DNA of 14,437 nucleotides. Source: CAYPCH01 sp964409165. Its GTDB lineage: Bacteria > Bacillota > Clostridia > Acetivibrionales > Acetivibrionaceae. This document shows positions 7,303 to 14,437 of the stretch, one piece after another (position 1 is the first letter of the stretch; each line of letters starts with the position of its first letter). Under the pieces are notes generated by a model, which saw only the letters and a program-made list of their open reading frames with translations, was not told the DNA's origin and did not search any database. The stretch is taken from NCBI GenBank assembly GCA_964409165.1, contig CAYPCH010000097.1, positions 1 through 14,437 of the forward strand, given 5' to 3'. The translations under genes and the position numbers were made by a program.

Positions 7303-7331
7303 TTGACTCACAAAAATGGCGGTGATATAAT
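7303..7331 (+). promoter_or_regulatory. Strong sigma-A promoter of the S-layer gene
   Basis: TTGACT (7303-7308) and a perfect TATAAT (7326-7331) are exactly 17 bp apart. Transcription would start near 7338, giving a leader of about 143 nt. Such a strong promoter fits an abundant surface protein. From 7127 to here there is no gene, only AT-rich sequence. Confidence 0.85.
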
Positions 7332-7334
7332 TAG

Positions 7335-7480
7335 CTTGAATTCAAGATAGGTTAAGTGCGCCAGTCTTGATCAAAATGTAAGATAGGTCAGGTTAAGACA
7401 CAAGGGATAAGGCGTAGCCTGGCTTTATTGTTACAAGCCTGCTTCCCAAAAAAACAAATAAACAAGGAGGATTTGAGAGT
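7335..7480 (+). promoter_or_regulatory. Long structured 5' leader of the S-layer mRNA
   Basis: The leader starts at a 12-bp perfect palindrome, CTTGAATTCAAG (7335-7346), which spans the predicted start site. AAGATAGGT occurs twice (7344-7352, 7380-7388) and AGGTTAAG twice (7349-7356, 7390-7397); TTGATCAA (7367-7374) is another palindrome. GTCTT (7364-7368) can pair with AAGAC (7395-7399), and GGCTT (7421-7425) with AAGCC (7435-7439). It ends with AAGGAGG (7464-7470), ten bases before the ATG. No known riboswitch is recognised; a role in mRNA stability or S-layer autoregulation is inference. Confidence 0.5.
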
Positions 7481-10400
7481 ATGAAGAATCTCAAAAAACT
7501 GTTAGCAGTACTGGTTGTAATCTCAATGGTTTCAACTTTAATGGTGTCTGCTTTTGGTGCAACATTCACTTATGAAACACAAGCAAAAAATTTGTATGAC
7601 CTTGGATTGTACAAAGGTACAGATCCAGAAAGCTATGTTCCAAATTTGGAAGGAAGGCTTGACAGACAAACTGGAGTTGTTATGCTTCTTAGATTGTTCG
7701 GTCAGGAAGAAGATTCATTAGCTCTTACTGAAGAACAAGCCAATGCAAAACTTACAGGTTTCTCTGATGTGGCTTCAATCGAAGTTTGGGCTAAAAAGCA
7801 AGTTGCTTATGCAGTGGACAAAGGATACGTTAAAGGATATCCGGACGGAACTTTCCAACCGGCAAATGACCTTAATGGTAAAGCTTTCAGTTCATTAATC
7901 CTTCAGCAGTTGGGTTATGACGGAGACTTTGATTACAGTACAGCTGCTTTCTATTTGAACCAAGTTGGTGGACTGACTGACGCAGAAGCTGCTACATTCA
8001 ACAGCGATGCAGGTATAATCAGAGATGCTATGGTTGGTATAGCATACGGTGCTATGCGTGCTAATTACAAAGCAAGCGAACAGACTGTTGCCGAAAAACT
8101 TGTTGAGTTAGGAAAAATAGACGAAAAATTGGCAATAGAAGTAAATCTTATTGACAGAAAAGTTAAAGAAGTTGCTGTTTTAGAAGATGTTAGAGTAATA
8201 ATAGGCGGAACTCCTGTATTACCTACAACAGTTCAGATAACTTACGAAGATGATACAACAGGACAAGGAAATATAGAATGGCCTTCAGTTGACACATCAG
8301 CTTCAGGCGAAAAAGCAATTGAAGGAAAAATAACAGGAACTAATGCAGTTGCAAAAGTTAAAGTTATAGTTGAAGAAGACAAATTGAAAGCTGTTAAAAT
8401 CTCAAATACAAACCTGAAAGAAGTTTTTGTAGACTTCAATAAGGCTGTAGATGAAGATTCAGCAAAAGATAAGGGTAACTACGAAATTGCTGACAGAGGT
8501 TGGGAAGACGGCGACAAAATCGAATTAGAGGATAATGGAAGAACAGTTAAAATAATATTCTCACCTGCTTTAAGCAATGGGACTGATCTTGAAATTACTG
8601 TAAGCGGAGTTGAAGACGCATCTGGTAATGAAATGAAAGATGATTCAGTATTAAAAGCTACTATTAAGGATGTAACTTTCCCGACAGCTGAATCCATTTC
8701 ACTCACAGGTCCTGACACTTTCAAAGTTAAATTCAGCGAACCTATGGATGCTAGTGTTAGCGGTGCAGAAGTAGAATTCGATGACGGTGTATACAATGTT
8801 GACTTTGACGAAGATAGCGATTCTGACGAAATCATTTTTACTCTTGGAGTAAGCGAACTTGAAGAAGGCGACTACAAAGTAGTAATAAAGGGATTCAAAG
8901 ATTTTGCAGGATACTTGGCATTTGACAAAGAATTTACTTTGAAATATGCAAAAGATAATTCTGAACTCAAAGGCGAAGTTACAGAAGCTGATCAGACTGA
9001 AGTTAAGATCAAATTCAGCAAAGGTGTGGTAGATGAAGACGATGTTGCTTTGACAAAAGAGTTCTTCTATCAGACTTATAGCTCTCAGAATCCTGATGAA
9101 GTAGAAGTTAACGCTGATAAGACTGAGTACACTTTGACATTTACTTCGTATCCATTGTACGAAGGTAATGTTAAAATAGTAGTTAATAACAAAGTAGATG
9201 ATGTTAAGGTTAAGGACGTTTGGGGTAATGAATTGACATCACAAATGGCTCTAACTGCAAAAGTTGTTGCAGATAATACAAAGCCTACAGTTAAGAAAGT
9301 AGAAAGTGGCGATGAAGAGAATATAGTTAAGGTTCACTTCTCAGAAAATGTTAAGCAAGACGATGCAGAAGATGAAGACAACTATTTGTTTAAAGATAGC
9401 AAAGGTAATGAAGTATCAATTAGTAGTATTGATTATACAGCTGACAAAGACAAGAAAGAATATTATGTAACTGTAAAATTCTCAGAAGACTTAAGCGGAA
9501 CTTACACTGTAGAAATTAAGAACATCAAAGATGAATCGTTGAACGAAAACGAAATGGCTAAAGTTACTAAGACTTTCGAAGTTGAAGATAATTCAGCAAT
9601 AGACACATCAAAAGTTGAAGTTTATGCAGTAGATGGTGGAGAAGGTGTTAACAATGACTATATCTATATAACATATCCTGAAGATATGGATAGAGATAGC
9701 GTTCTTAACAAGAATATGTACCTCATCAAAAACAAAAATACTGGTGTTACTAAGAAACTGGAAGACAAGGATAAAGTAGAAATATTCAGAAACGACAAGG
9801 CTAAAGTAAGAATTACTATAAACGATAAAAAGACTTATGTTCTTGAAGATGAAATCTATGATCTCATGATTGGTCAGGTGAAGGATGCTGCAGGTAATAA
9901 GATAGATGAGTTCTCCTTCGCAGTACCAATAGAAGCTGATATACCTCCGGTTGTTACTGAAGTCAAGACTACAGGTGAAAGATCTCTGGAAGTTAAAGTT
10001 GACAGAGTATTGGTAACAATTCCTAGCGATAGTATACTTGTAGGGGAAACAGTAGCTGGTGCTACCTACAAACCTGCAAAAATTGCATTCGAAGTTGATG
10101 ATGGTAAAACTACAATTAAATTAACATTAAGAGCTAACGAGAAGTTATCAAGTCCAGCAGATACAAACATTGCTGTTGCGATTGTTGGTGGCAAAATTAA
10201 GTCAGAAACCAATAAGTATATGGAAGAAATAACAATTGCACCATCAGCAGTTAAGGACGGATATGCTCCAAGTCTTGATGGGGATTTGAAACAAGTAGGT
10301 GCAACAGAGTTTACAGTGACATTTGATGAAGAACTTAAATTCAGTGGTTCACAGCTTGATATGTTTGCAGCAGAGCTTGAAATAACTGATAAAGACGGTG

Positions 10401-10594
10401 ACAAACTTGTAGCTAACGAAGACTATGTTCTTAGTGCGTCTGGTAAGGTAGTAACAGTTGAATTAATTGGTGATGATTATGAAGATTACACTGGTAGGCT
10501 TAGAGTATCAACCAAATCAAAGGTTAACTACGCAAAAGATGCAGAAGGAAACAAGATCAACTCATTCACAAATAAGAGCGTAGATATTAAATAA
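7481..10594 (+). CDS. S-layer protein with SLH domains and Ig-like repeats
   Basis: A 1037-aa secreted protein that should form or line the surface lattice. A signal peptide spans 1-27 (KK, hydrophobic core, cut after SAFGA). SLH domains occupy about 30-195: a divergent first copy, a clear second one (GFSDVASIEVWAKKQVAYAV, then GYVKGYPDGTFQP) and a weak third. SLH domains bind pyruvylated secondary cell-wall polymer. A bacterial Ig-like domain covers about 228-299. About seven repeats of roughly 100 residues follow, starting near 302, 399, 494, 601, 711, 823 and 930, each with a motif like VKVHFSENV or FKVKFSEPMD, close to the SbsA/Big_5-type fold. I see no cysteine, and the repeats are acidic. 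Strong promoter, long leader, AAGGAGG and a strong terminator make it a single-gene unit. Its size and layout recall the major S-layer protein of A. thermocellus. Confidence 0.93.
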   Translation: MKNLKKLLAVLVVISMVSTLMVSAFGATFTYETQAKNLYDLGLYKGTDPESYVPNLEGRLDRQTGVVMLLRLFGQEEDSLALTEEQANAKLTGFSDVASIEVWAKKQVAYAVDKGYVKGYPDGTFQPANDLNGKAFSSLILQQLGYDGDFDYSTAAFYLNQVGGLTDAEAATFNSDAGIIRDAMVGIAYGAMRANYKASEQTVAEKLVELGKIDEKLAIEVNLIDRKVKEVAVLEDVRVIIGGTPVLPTTVQITYEDDTTGQGNIEWPSVDTSASGEKAIEGKITGTNAVAKVKVIVEEDKLKAVKISNTNLKEVFVDFNKAVDEDSAKDKGNYEIADRGWEDGDKIELEDNGRTVKIIFSPALSNGTDLEITVSGVEDASGNEMKDDSVLKATIKDVTFPTAESISLTGPDTFKVKFSEPMDASVSGAEVEFDDGVYNVDFDEDSDSDEIIFTLGVSELEEGDYKVVIKGFKDFAGYLAFDKEFTLKYAKDNSELKGEVTEADQTEVKIKFSKGVVDEDDVALTKEFFYQTYSSQNPDEVEVNADKTEYTLTFTSYPLYEGNVKIVVNNKVDDVKVKDVWGNELTSQMALTAKVVADNTKPTVKKVESGDEENIVKVHFSENVKQDDAEDEDNYLFKDSKGNEVSISSIDYTADKDKKEYYVTVKFSEDLSGTYTVEIKNIKDESLNENEMAKVTKTFEVEDNSAIDTSKVEVYAVDGGEGVNNDYIYITYPEDMDRDSVLNKNMYLIKNKNTGVTKKLEDKDKVEIFRNDKAKVRITINDKKTYVLEDEIYDLMIGQVKDAAGNKIDEFSFAVPIEADIPPVVTEVKTTGERSLEVKVDRVLVTIPSDSILVGETVAGATYKPAKIAFEVDDGKTTIKLTLRANEKLSSPADTNIAVAIVGGKIKSETNKYMEEITIAPSAVKDGYAPSLDGDLKQVGATEFTVTFDEELKFSGSQLDMFAAELEITDKDGDKLVANEDYVLSASGKVVTVELIGDDYEDYTGRLRVSTKSKVNYAKDAEGNKINSFTNKSVDIK

Positions 10595-10620
10595 GAAGTA
10601 ATTAAAATTAGTTAAGTAAA

Positions 10621-10649
10621 CCGCCGACCTTAGGGTCGGCGGTTTTTTT
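10621..10649 (+). terminator. Terminator of the S-layer gene
   Basis: A perfect 9-bp GC-rich stem, CCGCCGACC (10621-10629) with GGTCGGCGG (10634-10642), has a TTAG loop and is followed by seven Ts. It lies 27 nt after the stop codon. Confidence 0.95.
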
Positions 10650-11040
10650 AATGTTAAGGAAATTTTTGAAGACCCCGCCGCACAAGAGATGGAAAGCTCA
10701 TTTAAAATATATGGTGAGTATGCAAAGCTCGGAAAATGCTTTGCTCTCAATGAAGAATTCCGCAAGTTTCTTTACCATTCATATAAAGGACAATGCAACA
10801 GCCTTCATGGATTACTTCAAAGAGCTTGTTATAGAAAGCGAAATGCCTGAACTACAAATAACCGTCTGTAAGAGTCTTGATCACTGCCGTAAGTACATTT
10901 TAAACTACTACGACTGCAAGGTTACAAACGAACCTACAGAGGGACTCAACCATAAGATTAAGAACATAAAGCGTTGAGCTTATGGCTACAAAAATAATAC
11001 CGACTTCAGGATCCGCCTACAGCTTGGATGCGCTTCTTAA
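10650..11040 (+). pseudogene. ISL3-family transposase, 5'-truncated and disrupted remnant
   Basis: C-terminal end of a DDE transposase resembling the ISL3 family; not functional. Two frames are needed to read it. From about 10653 one frame gives VKEIFEDPAAQEMESSFKI and then ALNEEFRKFLYHSYK to about 10787. The next frame carries KDNATAFMDYFKELV, MPELQITV, NYYDCKVTNEPTEGLNHKIK and NIKR. Removing one A from the AAA at 10785-10787 would join them, so a single-base insertion is likely. After NIKR there is a TGA (10975-10977); past it the frame continues AYGYKNNTDFRIRLQLGCAS to TAA at 11038-11040, matching the typical family ending (EG-N-KIK-IKR-A-GY, then FR-R). The 5' part, with most of the catalytic domain, is missing. 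The remnant directly abuts the S-layer terminator. No terminal inverted repeat was identified. Confidence 0.8.
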
Positions 11041-11139
11041 GTCTAGTGGTTTTCAAAGTACATAGGGGTATTGTAACTATTCTGCAAGGTATAAATATCA
11101 TTTTTAGGAGTATTACACCACAATATTAAAGTATTTCAC

Positions 11140-11400
11140 ATGCCTTACAAAATTAAGCTTCCATATGCCGGGTATATCAAACAAAACTCCCTGCTATTAC
11201 CAGTTGATACTGCCAGTTTGGTTTCTGACACAAAATTTATTTATGAACCAATAAAAATATTAAGTCTTGTAAATCAGATAAAAAAACCCTCGGAATTTCC
11301 GAGAGCATACTATATAAGTAACAAGAGGCAGTTGGCAACGATGATTAAACAGTACCAAAAAAATAATGCTACATACAGCCTAAACTCCCCTTTTATTTAA
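11140..11400 (+). CDS. Hypothetical 86-aa open frame, doubtful
   Basis: Open frame beginning MPYKIKLPYAGYIKQ and ending NATYSLNSPFI. I do not recognise the family. Its composition looks protein-like, with a basic second half (SNKRQLATMIKQYQKNN), and no signal peptide or membrane segment is seen. Against it: no ribosome binding site at a useful distance (the only AGGAG is about 29 bases upstream), a good - strand terminator lies inside it (11280-11303), and its end overlaps the 3' end of the ATP-grasp gene by 21 bases. The stretch 11041-11139 before it holds nothing I can identify apart from the probable edge of the transposon remnant. Confidence 0.25.
   Translation: MPYKIKLPYAGYIKQNSLLLPVDTASLVSDTKFIYEPIKILSLVNQIKKPSEFPRAYYISNKRQLATMIKQYQKNNATYSLNSPFI
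11280..11303 (-). terminator. Terminator of the flippase/ATP-grasp operon
   Basis: Read on the - strand, CTCGGA and TCCGAG form a 6-bp stem with a 3-nt loop, followed by GG and seven Ts (the A-run 11280-11286 on the + strand). It lies about 77 nt past the ATP-grasp stop codon and faces only that direction. Confidence 0.75.
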
Positions 11401-12381
11401 AAATTTTACAATACTAGTTGCATACTCATGCTCAAAATTTGATTTCTTTTGGATTTTGATCCATTCACCGTCTTTTTGCATAAAATATGAATCTGAATTT
11501 ATTATTGTATATGGACCAAAATGGGTTCCTTGAAACTCAATTAAATAGCAATTGCCATTTTTATATGCAATATCCAAAGATATAAATGGAACATTCATGA
11601 TTGAGAATATATCTTTTGCATAGTTTAAAATGTCCTCTGAAGGCTCATTAAAACTTAATTTTCCACTACCGCTAGCTCTGAAATCATTGTTTCTAACTTC
11701 TCTGTTTAATGCATAGTACTTATCATTAAAGACTAACACTTTCCAATCATTTTGTAATCCTTCAATGTACTCTTGTAGAAGGAATTGACCCATATATTTT
11801 TCGTCGTAATATTGATTTTTTCTCAGTACATGCTCATTAATAAATTTTTTAATACTAAAATTCTCAAAAAAATGTTTGCTATTTATCTTCTTAATCAATT
11901 TTCGCAACTCATTGTGAGACTCGACCAAAAATACATTACTGCTTGAGCACCCATACGTTTTTTTCACTATTAACGGGTATGAAATATCTATAGATTTTGT
12001 ATCACTCAAACTAGTTTCATTTGCATAATACTGATATCTTAATGATTGGATTCCAAGTTCTCTTTTATATATTTCTTGATAGCCCTTATTTTCATGAGAA
12101 CGAAAAATATCATAGTTGGGAATTAAGACATTATTTTTGTTTAGTGAATAAAGCAAATCATCTATATAGTTTTTATATCTCATATTTTGAGAACTTGTGT
12201 ATATAATAATTTTGTCTTTCAATACATTTTTTTGATTAGCGATTTCTTCATATCTATATTCACAAACAGAATATCCGTTTTCTACCAAGACCTCCTTCAT
12301 CTTCTCTTTGTCCATAGAAACCCTATCCGACATGTGCTGCCTAAAAAATCCTTTATAATCTGTTAACATAATTATATCCAA
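11380..12381 (-). CDS. ATP-grasp ligase of unknown substrate
   Basis: A 333-aa cytosolic protein with an ATP-grasp fold, the family that couples ATP hydrolysis to joining a carboxylate to an amine or thiol. In residues from the TTG at 12381: an N-terminal pre-ATP-grasp region (1-90), NKGYQEIYKRELGI (98-111), the ATP-binding segment YPLIVKKTYGCSSSNV (135-150), hinge LLQEYIEG (201-208), then DWKVLVFNDKYYALNREV, the glycine-rich ASGSGK, and the metal-binding strand YLIEFQGTHFG, with D270 and E282 as likely Mg ligands. Closest in style to RimK-like ligases; the substrate cannot be told. The start is TTG at 12381, eight bases after AAGGAGG (12398-12392); an earlier TTG at 12387 overlaps the flippase stop as TTGA but is only two bases from that site. 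Translationally linked to the flippase gene, so a role in making or modifying a surface polymer is inferred. Confidence 0.82.
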   Translation of the reverse strand: MDIIMLTDYKGFFRQHMSDRVSMDKEKMKEVLVENGYSVCEYRYEEIANQKNVLKDKIIIYTSSQNMRYKNYIDDLLYSLNKNNVLIPNYDIFRSHENKGYQEIYKRELGIQSLRYQYYANETSLSDTKSIDISYPLIVKKTYGCSSSNVFLVESHNELRKLIKKINSKHFFENFSIKKFINEHVLRKNQYYDEKYMGQFLLQEYIEGLQNDWKVLVFNDKYYALNREVRNNDFRASGSGKLSFNEPSEDILNYAKDIFSIMNVPFISLDIAYKNGNCYLIEFQGTHFGPYTIINSDSYFMQKDGEWIKIQKKSNFEHEYATSIVKFLNKRGV

Positions 12382-12383
12382 AG

Positions 12384-13892
12384 TCAAGCCCTCCTTATTA
12401 GACTTGTATATTTAAATCTGCCTAAAAAATATCTAAATCTTTTATCAAAAATGTAATAAATAACAATACTAATTATTGTATTTACAATAATTAGTATTAT
12501 TGCCTCTTTAACAAAACTCAGCCATCCGTATTCCGGAAAGCAAACCAACTTTGAGATACAGAACATTAAAATAAAACTTATTGCAATTTTTACAAACTGA
12601 TGCTTAATACCAATGCTACGATAAAAAACCTTATCTCTTATTAACCTTATATTAAATGGCATTGCAATCATATACATAGATATCACAGTTCCTATTAGAA
12701 TTCCGAGAACTCCATAACGATTTACAAGTAAAATTGAAAGCACTATATTTACTCCTGCTTGATAAACCGTAAATATTTTACTCTCCCGATATAAACCTTT
12801 AGAATCTCTAGCAGCAATTATAGCTGGCATAATCATTCTGTTTAGAATTATAAAACTAAACAATAAAACTGTAATTTCTTTAACAACAAACATCGATCCT
12901 ATCCATAGCACAATAAATTTATTACTCATTATATAAAAAATCGGAATAACTATTGATGCTAAAAAACTAGAAACTGATAAAAGCTCACTAAACACAAAGA
13001 AAGTGTTTCCATCGTCACCTTGAATCTTTAATGCCAAACTCGATTTCAAACCACCGATAATCTTATTAATAAATTGTATCGGAAAGTTTATCAATGTATT
13101 AAATGCACTATATATTGTGACTTCACTCAAAGTTCTAAATATTGACAGGATAAAATTATCTGTGCTGTAAAACACAATACCAGATAACTGATGAATAAAA
13201 ATGTCTTTTGTCATCTCTTTTGGTGACATATCAACACTAGTGTTAGGGAATTTTTTAAAATTAATTAATTTTTCAACAACTAAATTATAAACGACGGTAG
13301 AAAAGATAATAAAAATTACACCACCTAGCAATACTACAAACAATGGTGGTTTCAACAATTTTATTAAGATATATTCAAAACTAAAAGTGATAATACTAAC
13401 TACAAGCTGTATTAAGTCATCTAAATATTGTTTTTCAAAAGCGCTAATTAAACCTCTTTGAGGCAATGTTAAGAAATACGGGCTAATATACCTTAGCAAC
13501 ATAGCAATTAGAATAAACATTGAATTAAGGTAAGTAATATTTACCTTATTAACTAAAGCTGGATATAAAACTATAAAAAACAAGCTAATAATTAGCATCT
13601 TAAACCCAACTTGTTTCATGTTATATTTTAAACCTACATACAAATTTACTAATTTTTGCATGTCATTGTTCCTGATATTAGAGTATATTTTAAACTGGTA
13701 TGCAGCTGTCATTCCGCTTTCTAATAATATTAAGTATGTACTTAATTGAACAGCCACCTGCATAATTCCATTTTGTTCAGTTCCATAATAATTAATGATC
13801 AGTGGAATCCTTAAAAAAGTTATAAGTGCAATAATAATTGTTGATAAAGAACTAATTATTGTTATTTTAATGCCGATATTTGTTCTAATCAC
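12384..13892 (-). CDS. Wzx-like polysaccharide flippase (MOP superfamily)
   Basis: A membrane protein of about 502 aa with roughly 12-14 hydrophobic helices spread along its length and short charged loops, typical of the polysaccharide transport family that flips lipid-linked saccharides outward. Family-like features are an N-terminal TIISSLSTIIIALITFLRIPL, then YYGTEQNGIMQ (the common Y-G-x-x-x-G turn), and paired C-terminal helices around NRYGVLGILIGTVISM. The start is probably GTG at 13892: GAGG (13901-13898) lies six bases before it, while the ATG at 13904 has no ribosome binding site and would add four residues. The ATP-grasp gene follows with almost no gap, so the two form an operon. 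The base composition is visibly more AT-rich than the nad and S-layer genes, suggesting transfer. No glycosyltransferase or polymerase is in the window, so the transported saccharide is unknown. Confidence 0.85.
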   Translation of the reverse strand: MIRTNIGIKITIISSLSTIIIALITFLRIPLIINYYGTEQNGIMQVAVQLSTYLILLESGMTAAYQFKIYSNIRNNDMQKLVNLYVGLKYNMKQVGFKMLIISLFFIVLYPALVNKVNITYLNSMFILIAMLLRYISPYFLTLPQRGLISAFEKQYLDDLIQLVVSIITFSFEYILIKLLKPPLFVVLLGGVIFIIFSTVVYNLVVEKLINFKKFPNTSVDMSPKEMTKDIFIHQLSGIVFYSTDNFILSIFRTLSEVTIYSAFNTLINFPIQFINKIIGGLKSSLALKIQGDDGNTFFVFSELLSVSSFLASIVIPIFYIMSNKFIVLWIGSMFVVKEITVLLFSFIILNRMIMPAIIAARDSKGLYRESKIFTVYQAGVNIVLSILLVNRYGVLGILIGTVISMYMIAMPFNIRLIRDKVFYRSIGIKHQFVKIAISFILMFCISKLVCFPEYGWLSFVKEAIILIIVNTIISIVIYYIFDKRFRYFLGRFKYTSLIRRA

Positions 13893-14120
13893 ACATCGCC
13901 TCATTTAAAAGTTTATTTTCTTAATATGTTTTAATCTTTACACTGTTTACAAATAACTACATTTAAACAATACTTAGTTATTTATAAGCAATACTATTCT
14001 GATCATAAGCTACTTTTCTTTCATTAAAATAAGTTATCTTTTTAAAAATCATGTTTTTTTACATAATCAATAAGATTTATAATCGTTAGATGATTATAAA
14101 ATAATTTTAATTGTTCTTTT
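13893..14120 (-). promoter_or_regulatory. Long AT-rich 5' leader of the flippase operon
   Basis: About 228 nt between the predicted transcription start and the GTG. It contains no gene. The clearest structure is a 9-bp perfect hairpin, TTTATAATC (14076-14084) with GATTATAAA (14092-14100), near the 5' end. I recognise no riboswitch or RfaH-type element in it. Confidence 0.4.
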
Positions 14121-14126
14121 GGAATT

Positions 14127-14155
14127 ATAATACTCTTTATAAGCGTAATTGTCAA
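14127..14155 (-). promoter_or_regulatory. Consensus promoter of the flippase operon
   Basis: On the - strand a perfect TTGACA (14155-14150) and TATTAT (14132-14127) are exactly 17 bp apart. It drives transcription leftward into the flippase and ATP-grasp genes, starting near 14120. Confidence 0.75.
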
Positions 14156-14212
14156 ATCATACACACAGATAGGGTGTATAAATTATATCTGACACATCTT
14201 TTGTAAAACACC

Positions 14213-14359
14213 TTAATAACTCAACTTTTCCACTTATAGTATTTTGAGGCTCTGGTTGCTCACAAGTTAAGGTCAAAAAGTTTACTTTTTGATCGCGGTG
14301 AGCAATGCTACGTTAGTGGCAAAGAGCCCATAAATACAGTGGGAAAGTTGAGTTATTAA
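14213..14359 (+). ncRNA. Candidate 147-nt structured RNA (or MITE-like palindromic element)
   Basis: Six nested helices can be drawn. P1: 14213-14234 with 14338-14359 (22 bp). P1b: GTATTT 14239-14244 with AAATAC 14332-14337. P2: GGCTCT 14248-14253 with AGAGCC 14323-14328. P3: TTGCTCAC 14256-14263 with GTGAGCAA 14298-14305. P4: GGTCAAAAAG 14271-14280 with CTTTTTGATC 14285-14294, loop TTTA. P5: TGCTAC 14306-14311 with GTGGCA 14316-14321, loop GTTA. P2, P3 and P5 meet in a tight three-way junction. About 58 pairs use most of the 147 nt. The only three non-Watson-Crick positions (14229/14343, 14272/14293, 14309/14318) are all G.U on the + strand and would be A.C on the - strand. TTAA at both ends would also fit a small transposable element. 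No family recognised; no clear + strand promoter. Confidence 0.6.
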
Positions 14360-14437
14360 ACTACAATAAAATCACACTTTTCTGGTTCTTTCCAGAGTTG
14401 GTTGATTTAACGTTTTAATTCAAGCCGCAATAGTTTG
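14360..14437. other. Window edge, no gene seen
   Basis: The last 78 bases carry a small hairpin, TCTGG (14381-14385) with CCAGA (14392-14396), and no reading frame that I can support. Any gene here would extend past the window. Confidence 0.4.

Noticed and set aside
10975..10977. TGA in the transposase read as selenocysteine or recoding
   Set aside because: The gene is already truncated and frameshifted, so a nonsense mutation in a pseudogene is the simple explanation.
14219..14353. Integron attC site: ACTCAAC (14219-14225) and GTTGAGT (14347-14353) fit the RYYYAAC / GTTRRRY boxes
   Set aside because: The boxes are part of a longer 22-bp perfect arm without the unpaired spacer and extrahelical bases of attC, and no integrase or cassette array is seen. 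The degenerate consensus is easily met.
1..14437. CRISPR arrays, tRNA or rRNA genes
   Set aside because: No regularly spaced direct repeats and no tRNA or rRNA signature sequences were seen on either strand.

Overview
The window looks like the chromosome of a low-GC, spore-forming, anaerobic Gram-positive bacterium of the Clostridia. The grounds are an alpha/beta-type small acid-soluble spore protein, Shine-Dalgarno sites close to AAGGAGG, many TTG starts, an SLH-anchored S-layer protein and an AgrB-type peptidase. The gene set recalls Acetivibrio (Clostridium) thermocellus and its relatives; that is recall, not a search result.

Layout. (1) 1-4463, + strand: the terminator of an unseen upstream gene, a sigma-A promoter, an orphan agrB, then nadA-nadB-nadC, which make NAD precursor from aspartate (aspartate to iminoaspartate to quinolinate to nicotinate mononucleotide). 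A second promoter sits between agrB and nadA. (2) 4464-4770: a short convergent intergenic region packed with hairpins and DnaA-box-like 9-mers. (3) 4771-5904, - strand: a membrane-anchored, Ig-like-domain alpha/beta hydrolase (lipase/esterase). (4) 6182-7078, + strand: a two-CBS-domain protein, an unusual run of tandem hairpins, and a spore SASP gene. (5) 7303-10649, + strand: a consensus promoter, a roughly 140-nt leader, a 1037-aa S-layer protein with SLH domains and about seven Ig-like repeats, and a strong terminator. (6) 10650-11040: the decayed 3' remnant of an ISL3-type transposase, abutting that terminator. (7) 11280-14155, - strand: an AT-rich two-gene operon encoding a Wzx-like polysaccharide flippase and an ATP-grasp ligase, with its own promoter, long leader and terminator; probably horizontally acquired surface-polymer genes. 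(8) 14213-14359: a compact 147-nt element in which about 58 base pairs fold into nested helices with a three-way junction. Its three non-Watson-Crick positions are all G.U wobbles when read as + strand RNA.

The genes cover NAD synthesis, spore DNA protection and the cell surface (S-layer, surface-polymer export, anchored hydrolase). The most unusual material is non-coding: the 147-nt folded element, the DnaA-box/hairpin cluster at 4561-4900, and the twin hairpin modules at 6663-6787.
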